NCBI RefSeq assembly: GCF_000213655.1
Contig: NC_015554.1
Location: 3,844,001-3,908,000 of the forward strand
From: Alteromonas naphthalenivorans
Lineage (GTDB): Bacteria; Pseudomonadota; Gammaproteobacteria; Enterobacterales; Alteromonadaceae
Direction of reading: 5' to 3'
Length of the DNA: 64,000 bases
Of this stretch, positions 8,040-19,852 are shown in pieces. Every line of letters begins with the position of its first letter. Within the stretch, counting starts at the first letter, position 1. The position numbers were made by a program, and so were the translations under genes. Below the pieces are notes generated by a model. It made no database searches. It was not told the origin of the DNA and saw only the letters and a list, made by a program, of their open reading frames with translations.

Positions 8040-9118
8040 TGATTTTAACGCCCCAAAGCCAACTATTAGAACGCAATATCAACATTTTTGAGCAAGGCGA
8101 ATGGTTGTTTATCAATCCTTCAGATGCCTACTTCCTTGATGCCCTTAAGCATAAAAATGTAACGGTAATGCACCAATACTTCGACATATTTTCTGAATGT
8201 GTTCGTGTGATATCTTCATCCAGCTTTGATAGCCGAGATATTACTAAAGAGGGCTTTGAGGTAGTGCAAAAAGTGGGGGCGCACACTCATCACTTTACGC
8301 CATTTATGTGTAATGAACATACCCACACTGACGTGCTCATTTTTCTGCCTAAAGCGAAATCGCATTTCCAAATGTTATTGCGTATGGCAGCAGGTATGGT
8401 GGGTCAAAATGGCCGTATCCATGTAGTGGGCGAAAACAAAGGCGGTATAAAAAGCGCGGCTAAACTCATGCAACCTTACGGGGTTACGCATAAAGTGGAC
8501 TCTGCCCGTCACTGCAGTTTAATTACTACCATTGTTGAACAGCCTCACTTAGCATTTGAACCAGAAGCTTGGCTTGAAACCGACACTTATGAGATTGGCA
8601 ATACTAGCTGGCCTGTGTGCTCTTTACCTGGCGTATTTAGTCATGGCGAACTCGACAAGGGCACTAAACTACTACTAGAAAAACATACCTCGGGTATGAG
8701 CGGCAACGTATTAGACTTTGCTTGTGGTGCCGGGGTAATTGCTAGTTACTTAATGCTGACCTACCCTCACCTAAAAATGCAGCTGTCTGATATTAGCGCG
8801 CTTGCCATTTATGCCAGCGCGATGACATTAGCGGCCAATGGTCAGTCAGCCACCTTACATGCTGCGAATGGTTTGTATGGTATCGAGGGTAATGTACAGC
8901 ATATTGTCACCAACCCACCATTTCATACTGGGCTTAAAACCGACTACACCATTACTAAGCGATTTATTGAAGATGCTCGTAAAATGCTAAGTCAAAACGG
9001 CACTTTGCAAATGGTTGCTAATCGTTTTCTGCCCTACCCGGGGCTATTGTCTGAACACTTTCCACGCGTGTTAACTACTGCACAAACCACACAATTTTCG
9101 TTATATCAGGCTGCATAG
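8039..9118 (+). CDS. rsmC: RsmC-like 16S rRNA m2G1207 methyltransferase
   Basis: 359 residues from the ATG at 8039, which overlaps the trmB stop (TAATG); ten extra codons upstream in the open frame have no support. The protein shows the RsmC layout of two tandem Rossmann halves: a degenerate N-terminal one ([13 protein letters not shown] on) and an active C-terminal one with VLDFACGAGVIASYL and the N6/N2-methyltransferase motif TNPPFHTGLKTDY. RsmC methylates G1207 of 16S rRNA in the 30S subunit. RlmG is a related alternative, but the C-terminal order and length fit RsmC better. Confidence 0.85.
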   Translation: MILTPQSQLLERNINIFEQGEWLFINPSDAYFLDALKHKNVTVMHQYFDIFSECVRVISSSSFDSRDITKEGFEVVQKVGAHTHHFTPFMCNEHTHTDVLIFLPKAKSHFQMLLRMAAGMVGQNGRIHVVGENKGGIKSAAKLMQPYGVTHKVDSARHCSLITTIVEQPHLAFEPEAWLETDTYEIGNTSWPVCSLPGVFSHGELDKGTKLLLEKHTSGMSGNVLDFACGAGVIASYLMLTYPHLKMQLSDISALAIYASAMTLAANGQSATLHAANGLYGIEGNVQHIVTNPPFHTGLKTDYTITKRFIEDARKMLSQNGTLQMVANRFLPYPGLLSEHFPRVLTTAQTTQFSLYQAA

Positions 9119-9270
9119 TAATAACACTTTTGCTAAAGCCTGTGCTAACGTAAATAGATTCCCCCTATATTCGATATATGGGGCTGAAGATATGTCAGCC
9201 CTAATTCGCGCAACAGCTATAGAGCCCACTCAGAGGCCATAGGCGCGTTCATATAATACGAGGCGTTCGT

Positions 9271-10695
9271 GTGAAAATTGTATTCGCTATCTCTGAAGTA
9301 GAAGAACTGGTAAAAACAGGTGGCTTAGCAGATGTAGGCAAAGCACTTCCACTTGCATTAAAAGACGCAGGAGAAGACGTAGTTATTGTTATGCCTTACT
9401 ACAAGGTATTGGCAGACTCGTTAAACTTACCCTCGGCATGTGAAACACAAACGCTGTTCACCGAGTACAAAGTATATAATTTCGAAGTGCGTGTTATGGA
9501 CTGGCATGGCATACCCGTATATTTCGTCGATTACCCTGAATACTTTATGCGTGAAGGTTTGTATTCCAACGCATACGAAGCCTATGAAGATAATGGCGAG
9601 CGCTTTTGTTTCTTTAGTGGCGCAGTATTGGCTACCCTTCAAGCTATCAATTATTCGCCAGACGTTATCCATTGCCACGATTGGCATACGGCCATGCTGC
9701 CTTACCTGACTGCTTACGATAACACAGGCTTTTTTGATAAAACCCGTACCGTGTTCACTATTCACAATGCCGCGTTTCAAGGGGTAAACCTACTAGAAAA
9801 AGTACCGTTTCTACGCCACCACCCCGGCATACTGGCACAGGTTCATGGCGGTTATATCAATATGCTGCAATCGGGGATCGAGTTTGCGACAAAAGTAACT
9901 ACGGTAAGCCCCCATTACGCGCAAGAGCTGTTAACCGACCTAGGCAGCCATGGCTTACACGAGCGTTTGGTTAGACGCAAAACCGACCTTTCTGGCATAT
10001 TAAACGGGTGCGACTATACGCAGTGGAACCCCGCTACAGATTCGTTTTTGCCAGAACATTATGACGTAGACAACTTACTGCCTAAACAAACCTGTAAGCA
10101 CGCCCTACAAGAAAAGTCCGGCTTGCCGATGAATGTAAGCATTCCACTTATTGGTATGGTGTGTCGTCTTACCGAGCAGAAAGGGTTTGGCTATATTCTG
10201 CCTATTCTTGATGAACTGGTTCAGCATAATGTGCAAATCGTTATAGTAGGTACTGGCGATCCTAAAATGTGTATGGATTTAGGTGAATTTGCACAAAATC
10301 ACCCTTCTCAGTTCGCTTTTATTAATGGGTTTAGCTCAGAGCACGCTCACCTAGTTGAGGCCGGCGCTGACTTTTTCTTAATGCCATCGCAGTTTGAACC
10401 TTGTGGGCTGAATCAAATGTACAGTTTGGCCTACGGCACCATTCCTATCGTGCGAGCGGTAGGTGGCTTAAAAGACACTGTGGTGGACAACCGCCATAGC
10501 GAAGACGCTACCGGCTTTGTTTTTGAACAACCACGCCCTGAAGCCCTGCTTGCCTGTATTCGTCGCGCTTTACTGTTTTATTACGAGCATCCAGTGAAGT
10601 TCAGAGAAATGCAGCAAAGAGGCATGAACACCCGCTTTACGTGGGAACGTGCAGCGGGTGAATATATAAAACTTTACGAATCTATGTTCGTTTAA
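9271..10695 (+). CDS. glgA: Glycogen synthase (ADP-glucose), GT5
   Basis: 474 residues starting at GTG. The N-terminal KTGGLADVGKALP is the ADP-glucose binding K-x-G-G-L motif of family GT5 starch/glycogen synthases. HCHDWHTAMLPYL, FTIHNAAFQG and the C-terminal PSQFEPCGLNQMYSLAYGT with the E-x7-E type donor site are all present. It elongates alpha-1,4-glucan chains in the cytoplasm. No glgC, glgB or glgP is in the window, so the gene stands apart from a glycogen operon. A 150-bp upstream gap holds a short imperfect CCCC...GGGG hairpin of unclear meaning. Confidence 0.95.
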   Translation: MKIVFAISEVEELVKTGGLADVGKALPLALKDAGEDVVIVMPYYKVLADSLNLPSACETQTLFTEYKVYNFEVRVMDWHGIPVYFVDYPEYFMREGLYSNAYEAYEDNGERFCFFSGAVLATLQAINYSPDVIHCHDWHTAMLPYLTAYDNTGFFDKTRTVFTIHNAAFQGVNLLEKVPFLRHHPGILAQVHGGYINMLQSGIEFATKVTTVSPHYAQELLTDLGSHGLHERLVRRKTDLSGILNGCDYTQWNPATDSFLPEHYDVDNLLPKQTCKHALQEKSGLPMNVSIPLIGMVCRLTEQKGFGYILPILDELVQHNVQIVIVGTGDPKMCMDLGEFAQNHPSQFAFINGFSSEHAHLVEAGADFFLMPSQFEPCGLNQMYSLAYGTIPIVRAVGGLKDTVVDNRHSEDATGFVFEQPRPEALLACIRRALLFYYEHPVKFREMQQRGMNTRFTWERAAGEYIKLYESMFV

Positions 10696-10796
10696 GTATT
10701 TACCCTTTAGTGGCTTGTATGGCGTTTCTTTCTTTTTGTTAAAGAATGCGCCACTATTATTGAGCGTTCATTGAATTAGAAAATCTGATAATCAGC

Positions 10797-12452
10797 ATGA
10801 CAGATCGGGCTATAAAACTTTCTATACGAAGTTTATTTTTGTGGGTGGTAATGACCATCGCCGCAATTTCGCTGGTAAGTACCTCCGGTTTGTCCATCTA
10901 CACCCAAATAAATGCTTATCGATACGAATTGGATAACCGCGCAAATCTACTATCTAAGATGACCGCCAATGCGGTTGCCAGCCCGCTAAGAAATTCTAGC
11001 CAAGCATTGGTGGAAGAGTCTTTGCAATTCTTAGATGCTGCTGACAAAGTGTTAAACGTTCATATCTATAAAACCTTACCGGATGGCTCTAACACCTTAA
11101 GCGCCGTTGAACGTTTTGCTTCATACAACAAAGGCGGCCAGTTACTTATTCCTGGAAAGCAAAAACAGCTAGTCAATCTAGATCAAACTCCCTTACTTAC
11201 TGAAGATAATGATTATCTAGAAAGTAGTCGGGAAATTTTTGACCAAGAGACCAATGAAGTTTTGGGATGGGTTTATCTTCGCATGTCTGCAGACGGGTTT
11301 AGCCAGCACGTTATTAAAACGGTTCTGGTTAACCTTGGGATTATGCTTTTCTTACTCGTATTCAGCTTTTTGCTAGCATTGCGTTTTCAGCGCCGTGCCA
11401 CTGCACCTATTGAAAAGCTTTCTTTTTTCTTACAACGCACTTCTAGGCAGCGGGACTATTCAGCACGCGCAGAACCGTCGAATATTAAAGAAATAGACGT
11501 GCTGTCTGATGATGTAAATATTATGCTATCTCGCATACAAGAATACATGCACAAACAGCGTCAGGCTGAAGAGCAGCATCGAAAGCTGAATGCCAGCTTA
11601 GAAGAAATGGTAAGCCAACGCACTAATGCATTGAAAGACGCGAACCAAGCATTAATTCAAACGCTTGAAAAGCTGCATGAGTTTCAACGTCAAATTGTAC
11701 AAAATGAAAAAATGGCGTCGTTGGGTGACATGGTTGCCGGGGTTGCCCACGAAGTTAACACCCCCATCGGTTTAGGGGTTACAGCCTCTACGATGATGCT
11801 CGACCGACTTGCGGTTATTGAAAGGGATTTTGAGAACAAAACCTTAAAAGCCAGTGCCATGAAACGCTTCATGGATGAAAGTCATGAAAATTTAAACATC
11901 ATTTATCGCAATTTGAACCGCGCAGCCGAGCTAATTTCCAGTTTTAAACAGGTTGCAGTGGATCAATCGAGCGAAAGTAGCCGAACTTTTTGCTTTGCAC
12001 AGCTAGTTAATGAGATACTACTGTCGTTACAGCCTCGCTTAAAAAAATTACAACACAACATCAACGTAGATTGCGACCCTACCTTATGCGTTGAAACGAA
12101 GGCTGGTCCTATTAATCAGATCATTATTAACCTTATTATGAATTCGGTTATTCATGGTTTTGAGAACATAGAAAAAGGCCAGATTGATATCTGTGCTGAA
12201 TTAATTACAACGAACAAGCTAAAAATAGTGTATCGGGATAACGGCATCGGGATCCCATCAGATATTCGTAAACGTATTTTCGACCCTTTCGTAACCACAA
12301 AACGTGGACAAGGGGGGTCTGGATTAGGCATGCACTTAGTGTACAATTTAGTCACTCAAGCGCTCAATGGCTCTATCTCAATTACCAGCGAAGTAGGTAG
12401 TGGTGTAGAATTTGTTATTGTTTTTCCTGTTTCCAGTGCGAAAACGTCATAA
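10797..12452 (+). CDS. Membrane sensor histidine kinase next to arcA
   Basis: 551 residues. A transmembrane helix at about 13-33 and another near 180-197 enclose a periplasmic sensor of roughly 145 residues. A HAMP-like linker follows, then a coiled coil (about 260-300), the phosphoacceptor His318 in GVAHEVNTPIG, an N box NQIIINLIMNSVIHGF, G1 box DNGIGIP, and F/G2 boxes FDPFVTTKRGQGGSGLGMHLV. The H-box and N-box style are those of the DctB-like HPK4 class. There is no receiver or HPt domain. It lies 155 bp upstream of arcA on the same strand, so ArcA is the obvious candidate partner, although canonical ArcB is a hybrid kinase of different layout. The stimulus is unknown. Confidence 0.9.
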   Translation: MTDRAIKLSIRSLFLWVVMTIAAISLVSTSGLSIYTQINAYRYELDNRANLLSKMTANAVASPLRNSSQALVEESLQFLDAADKVLNVHIYKTLPDGSNTLSAVERFASYNKGGQLLIPGKQKQLVNLDQTPLLTEDNDYLESSREIFDQETNEVLGWVYLRMSADGFSQHVIKTVLVNLGIMLFLLVFSFLLALRFQRRATAPIEKLSFFLQRTSRQRDYSARAEPSNIKEIDVLSDDVNIMLSRIQEYMHKQRQAEEQHRKLNASLEEMVSQRTNALKDANQALIQTLEKLHEFQRQIVQNEKMASLGDMVAGVAHEVNTPIGLGVTASTMMLDRLAVIERDFENKTLKASAMKRFMDESHENLNIIYRNLNRAAELISSFKQVAVDQSSESSRTFCFAQLVNEILLSLQPRLKKLQHNINVDCDPTLCVETKAGPINQIIINLIMNSVIHGFENIEKGQIDICAELITTNKLKIVYRDNGIGIPSDIRKRIFDPFVTTKRGQGGSGLGMHLVYNLVTQALNGSISITSEVGSGVEFVIVFPVSSAKTS

Positions 12453-12607
12453 TACCTGTATAACTATTGAACTTTGCTTGAAATTTGTTGGCTAACCCCA
12501 ATACCTTGAATTTAATGATATTCGATAGTAACTTGCATATAAGTAAACGAATATTAGAATTTAATCAGTAATTGCTTAAACCGATTTTATAAAGAGTGTA
12601 AAACACC

Positions 12608-13315
12608 ATGCAGACGCCAAATGTGTTAATTGTTGAAGATGAAGTGGTCACACGTACCACGCTAAAGAGTTTATTCGAAGCAGAAGGGTACAATGTATTT
12701 GAAGCTGAAAATGGTGATCAAATGCATGACTTCTTTGAAAATCACGCAATTAATTTGGTTATTATGGATATTAATCTGCCAGGTAAAAATGGCCTAATTT
12801 TGGCGCGTGAAGTACGTGACCGTAAAAATGTAGGTCTTATTTTCCTTACTGGCCGTGATAACGATGTTGATCGTATCTTAGGTCTGGAAATTGGCGCAGA
12901 TGACTATCTAACCAAGCCTTTCAATCCTCGTGAACTGACTATTCGTGCGCGTAACTTATTATCTCGCACCACAAACTCTGCAGAAGACGATGATTTACCA
13001 AGCCGTGTAAACTTCAATGGCTGGATTTTGGATGGCGACAGCCGTTCACTTATTTCACCAACAGGTAAAGAATTCCGTTTACCACGCAGTGAATTCCGTG
13101 CACTACACTTATTCCTTAGCAACCCAGGTAAAATTCTTACCCGTGAACAGCTAATTATGGAAATGACAGGCCGTGAACTTCGCCCTAACGACCGTACAGT
13201 AGATGTAACTATCCGCCGTATTCGTAAGCACTTCGAATCAGATCCTTCTGATGAAGAATTGATTGTAACCATTCACGGTGAAGGTTACCGCTTCTGTGGC
13301 TCTGTCGACGGCTAA
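12608..13315 (+). CDS. arcA: ArcA, aerobic respiration response regulator
   Basis: 235 residues. The sequence follows E. coli ArcA closely from memory: [12 protein letters not shown], phosphoacceptor Asp54 in [54 protein letters not shown], then a winged-helix DNA-binding domain ending [17 protein letters not shown]...[10 protein letters not shown]. ArcA represses aerobic respiratory genes when oxygen is low. In E. coli it is phosphorylated by the hybrid kinase ArcB; here a simpler histidine kinase is encoded just upstream and no arcB is in the window. A strong terminator follows. Confidence 0.97.
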   Translation: MQTPNVLIVEDEVVTRTTLKSLFEAEGYNVFEAENGDQMHDFFENHAINLVIMDINLPGKNGLILAREVRDRKNVGLIFLTGRDNDVDRILGLEIGADDYLTKPFNPRELTIRARNLLSRTTNSAEDDDLPSRVNFNGWILDGDSRSLISPTGKEFRLPRSEFRALHLFLSNPGKILTREQLIMEMTGRELRPNDRTVDVTIRRIRKHFESDPSDEELIVTIHGEGYRFCGSVDG

Positions 13316-13376
13316 TTAGCCCAAGTAGAGACACCAACGGTAGTTATCGTTGTAAGTAATAGCCTGATTAAATACC

Positions 13377-13405
13377 AAAAAGCCGCTCAATAGAGCGGCT
13401 TTTTT
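13377..13405. terminator. Bidirectional terminator between arcA and lacZ
   Basis: AAAAGCCGCTC, a short AATA loop and GAGCGGCTTTTTT form a strong stem with U-runs on both strands. It serves arcA on plus and can serve lacZ on minus, whose stop is 60 bp away. Confidence 0.9.
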
Positions 13406-13466
13406 ACGTCCAAAATTTATCATGTAAGTGTTGAACGCACTTAAGCTTAGCTAGCGTGCGATGCTC

Positions 13467-16661
<3,195 letters not shown>

Positions 16662-16765
16662 TTACGATAAGGTTTTTTAATAACAGGTGAAATATAGCGG
16701 AAACACGCGCAATCCTTTATGCTTGTTTCTCTCTTTAATTTATCCAAAACTCTCATTTTACAATT

Positions 16766-17818
16766 ATGCAACCTATTAACTTAGCTTCTTCTGGCTCCCA
16801 AAATGTGCATGCGCAGAGAACCTTTCGCGATATCGTGAATATTGGGCCACACTGCCTTGAACGCTTTATAGACAGTACAAATGCGCCAGAAATTAAAGCG
16901 CTAGACATTGAGTTGGCGGGTTGCTCGAATTTATCGGGTACTTATCAAGTAGGCCGAGTTACGCCTCCTAACCACACTATTTTTTATTCTTTAAAAGGCA
17001 GCGGCAAAATACTCACCCCGTCTGGCGAGTACGCACTACCAGCTTCAAGTGTGATTATTTTGCCAGCGCACCAAAGTTTTGAAGTACAAATTGAATATTT
17101 TGATGAAACCAGCGCAACGCCGGATGCAACTGAAGTAACGAAAAGCGAAGCCAGTGAAGTACAAGATAGAGTTAACGCTGAGAAAGTCCCGCGAGATAAG
17201 AAAGAGCAAAGCTCAGAGCGAGCGCCGGCTGCGGTTCAAGCGCCGCGAGCCAATCAAGCGCCGCGTGCGGATCAAAAGCAGTGGGACATTATTTGGCTTA
17301 ATTTATCTGATTGCCCTCGATGGCAGCATTTTTTTGATGTAGCACACCCCGTTCAGCACAACATTGAGTTGTCAGGGCTACATCATGCGATGGAATTATT
17401 GTATTTAGAAACCAATAGCCAACATAGGCAAGCGGTGATTCCAATTATTCAGCAATATTTGCAGCATATTGCCACCCCGGTGAAAAGCACGCACCAAGTA
17501 CGATTATCGGCCCTGTTTGCTGCGGTAGAAAAGCAATTGCAGTTCAATTGGGATATAGACGCCTTGGTAGACAAAGTACACTACTCGGCCCCTCACCTAC
17601 ATAGGCTATGCCTTGCGCAGTTTGGTCGAAGTCCCATGCAGCATGTTATCTATCTGCGCATGGTAAGGGCTAAAAATTTACTGATAAGCACGCAATGGCC
17701 CATTGCTTATATTGCCAATTACGTGGGCTACAGCAATGTGTTTACGTTTTCGAAGCGGTTTAAAAAATCAGAAGGCATGCCGCCCAGCGAATTTCGCCAG
17801 CGGCAGTCTTTACATTAA
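16766..17818 (+). CDS. AraC family regulator divergent from lacZ
   Basis: 350 residues. An N-terminal cupin-like sensing domain (about 30-115, with HTIFYSLKGSGKI and PASSVIILPAHQSFEV) is followed by a 55-residue charged, Ala/Pro-rich insertion, the rest of the sensing domain, and two helix-turn-helix motifs at the C-terminus (DALVDKVHYSAPHLHRLC and IAYIANYVGYSNVFTFSKRF) ending in the usual MPPSEFRQ. The insertion includes two copies of Q-A-P-R-A-N/D from an 18-bp repeat at 17237-17272. Divergence from lacZ suggests it activates that gene in response to a galactoside; the ligand is inferred only. Confidence 0.9.
   Translation: MQPINLASSGSQNVHAQRTFRDIVNIGPHCLERFIDSTNAPEIKALDIELAGCSNLSGTYQVGRVTPPNHTIFYSLKGSGKILTPSGEYALPASSVIILPAHQSFEVQIEYFDETSATPDATEVTKSEASEVQDRVNAEKVPRDKKEQSSERAPAAVQAPRANQAPRADQKQWDIIWLNLSDCPRWQHFFDVAHPVQHNIELSGLHHAMELLYLETNSQHRQAVIPIIQQYLQHIATPVKSTHQVRLSALFAAVEKQLQFNWDIDALVDKVHYSAPHLHRLCLAQFGRSPMQHVIYLRMVRAKNLLISTQWPIAYIANYVGYSNVFTFSKRFKKSEGMPPSEFRQRQSLH
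17237..17272 (+). repeat. 18-bp imperfect tandem repeat inside the AraC-type gene
   Basis: Two adjacent 18-bp units, each beginning CAAGCGCCGCG, encode QAPRAN and QAPRAD in the linker of the regulator. The length is a multiple of three, so copy changes would keep the frame. Confidence 0.7.
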
Positions 17819-17884
17819 GCAAGTTCGTTCAAACGCGCTAGGTAAACCGAGTGGGTTTGAACGACTTAAATCGAAACAGAGAAA

Positions 17885-19216
17885 CTAGCTTCCTGCTATT
17901 TTCATCTGATTAATAAGAATAGAACCGGTATGCACACTACCGCGCAAATCTTTGTCTTTCCCAATTGCCACAATGCCTGCGAACATATCTTGTAAGCAGC
18001 CAGCAATGGTGACTTCATGCACTGGGTATTGAATAACACCATTTTCTACCCAGAACCCAGCTGCACCGCGAGAATAATCGCCGGTCACTGTGTTCACGCC
18101 CTGCCCCATAAGCTCGGTAACGTATAAGCCAGTGCCCATTTCTTTTAGCAGGTCGCTGTCGCTATGACCTGTGTCGCCCACTAACCAGTTGTGTATGCCA
18201 CCTGCGTGACCATTGGTTTGAGTGTTTAGCTTACGAGCCGAATAGGTTGTGTAAAGATAAGTAGAAAGCTTTCCACCATCAACTATTGTCATGTCTTTAC
18301 AAGCAACGCCTTCATTGTCGAAGCTAGAACTCGCTAAGCCCGACTTTATAAATGGGCGTTCTTCAATGTTTAGCCACTCAGGAAAAATTTGTTTACCTAA
18401 GCTATCTAACAAAAACGATGAACGACGATACAAACTACCACCGCTAATAGCACCCACATAATGCCCAAATAAACTAGACGCTATGTCTTTGTGCAAAAGA
18501 ATAGGCACCTGAGCCGTATTAATCTTACGAGCCCCCAAACGCTCTACAGTGGCTTTTGCCGCTTCTTGCCCAATAGATACTGCCGATTGCAACAAAGGCG
18601 CCTGGCGGTCTACTGTGTACGCGTAATCGCGCTGCATATCACCATCTTGCGAACCAATCACCATGCAGCTTAAGCTGTAACGGCTACTTGGATACCCAGC
18701 ATTAATACCGTGGGTATTACCGTAAACACGCATACCAAGGTTAGCGTTATACGATGCACCGTCTGAATTTGTAATGCGAGGGTCGTAACCTAATGCCGCA
18801 GATTCCGCTTCAATCGTGGTGGCAATGGCTTTCTCGGTATCAAGCTCTTGCGGGTGATATAAATCTAAATCGGGGAATTCTGTGGCCATAAGTTCAGCAT
18901 CGGCAAGACCAGTACAAGGATCTTCACTGGTGTACTTCGCAATATCTACGGCTTTTTCCACGGCCCGGGTAAGGGCTTCTTTGTTTAAGTCAGCCGTTGA
19001 TGCGCTGCCTTTTCGCTTACCTACGTAAACACTAATTCCCAAGCCGCCATCGTTGGTAAACTCTACGTTTTCAACTTCTTGCATACGTGAAGATACCGCA
19101 ATACCTTCCACTTTTGACATGCTTGCTTCTGCTTGGGTTGCCCCATTTTTTAGGGCTAATTTCAGTACATCATCAACGACATTCTGAATTTCTGATAACT
19201 GTTGCTCAATTTGCAT
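17885..19216 (-). CDS. pmbA: PmbA/TldE, metalloprotease subunit
   Basis: 443 residues, typical length. It has the TldE features GGLGISVYVGKRKGSASTADL near the N-terminus, YSLSCMVIGSQDGDMQRDYAY and the C-terminal NGVIQYPVHEVTIAGCLQDM. It lacks the HExxxH zinc site that is present in its partner TldD, as expected. TldD/TldE form a protease complex that in E. coli takes part in microcin B17 maturation and CcdA turnover. The partner gene tldD is 3 kb away on the same strand, separated by the plus-strand darP and lipoprotein genes. The divergent darP start lies 72 bp upstream. Confidence 0.95.
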   Translation of the reverse strand: MQIEQQLSEIQNVVDDVLKLALKNGATQAEASMSKVEGIAVSSRMQEVENVEFTNDGGLGISVYVGKRKGSASTADLNKEALTRAVEKAVDIAKYTSEDPCTGLADAELMATEFPDLDLYHPQELDTEKAIATTIEAESAALGYDPRITNSDGASYNANLGMRVYGNTHGINAGYPSSRYSLSCMVIGSQDGDMQRDYAYTVDRQAPLLQSAVSIGQEAAKATVERLGARKINTAQVPILLHKDIASSLFGHYVGAISGGSLYRRSSFLLDSLGKQIFPEWLNIEERPFIKSGLASSSFDNEGVACKDMTIVDGGKLSTYLYTTYSARKLNTQTNGHAGGIHNWLVGDTGHSDSDLLKEMGTGLYVTELMGQGVNTVTGDYSRGAAGFWVENGVIQYPVHEVTIAGCLQDMFAGIVAIGKDKDLRGSVHTGSILINQMKIAGS

Positions 19217-19288
19217 AGTAAGTTTCGCTGTCTAAATCCGACTGTGATAGTTACAATTTAGCTAAAGTGTAACACTTATGAGTTTGAA

Positions 19289-19834
19289 ATGAGCGATCAG
19301 AAATCTAAATCACGACAACAATCTAAGTTAGAAAGCGCCGAGCCAGAAGAAGAGCTCATTAGTAAAAGCGAACTAAAGCGCCAATCTAAAGACTTACAAA
19401 AGCTGGGGCAAACCGTAGTAAACCTTACCCCTGCTCACTACGCCACCATTCCGCTTGATGAAGAATTGAAAGATGCGTTAGATATTGCCCGTGTCATCAA
19501 TAAGAAAAAAGACGGCTACAGAAGGCAACTTCAGTTCATTGGTAAGCTGCTTAGACAAAGGGATAATTCCCCTATTGAAGTCGCCTTGGCTAAAATAACC
19601 CATCAACATCAAGCAAATAACGCTGCGTTTCATGAATTGGAACGTGCTCGCGAAGATGTGATCACCCGTGGTGACGACGCTATTCAGGGGCTTATTGAAG
19701 AATATCCTGAACTAGATAGACAAAAATTAAGGCAGTTCCACCGCCAAGTGAAAAAAGAACAAGAAAAGAATGCTCCCCCTAAGGCTTACAGGGAGTTATT
19801 CCAATATTTAAAAGACGTTACTCAAAAAGAGTAG
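19289..19834 (+). CDS. yjgA: DarP/YjgA, ribosome biogenesis factor
   Basis: 181 residues, highly charged. The segments SKSELKRQSKDLQKLG, LDEELKDALDIARVINKKKDGYRRQLQFIGKLLR and the C-terminal LRQFHRQVKKEQEKNAPPKAYRELFQYLKD are the family signature. YjgA (DarP) binds the 50S subunit late in assembly and promotes peptidyl transferase centre maturation. It is divergent from pmbA, a neighbourhood common in gammaproteobacteria. The lipoprotein gene begins 18 bp downstream and may be co-transcribed. Confidence 0.95.
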   Translation: MSDQKSKSRQQSKLESAEPEEELISKSELKRQSKDLQKLGQTVVNLTPAHYATIPLDEELKDALDIARVINKKKDGYRRQLQFIGKLLRQRDNSPIEVALAKITHQHQANNAAFHELERAREDVITRGDDAIQGLIEEYPELDRQKLRQFHRQVKKEQEKNAPPKAYRELFQYLKDVTQKE

Positions 19835-19852
19835 CAACATAAGGAGAGGTTT

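Noticed and set aside
9162..9183. CCCC...GGGG hairpin between rsmC and glgA as a terminator
   Set aside because: The stem needs a bulge and has no U-run after it; a terminator or riboswitch cannot be supported.
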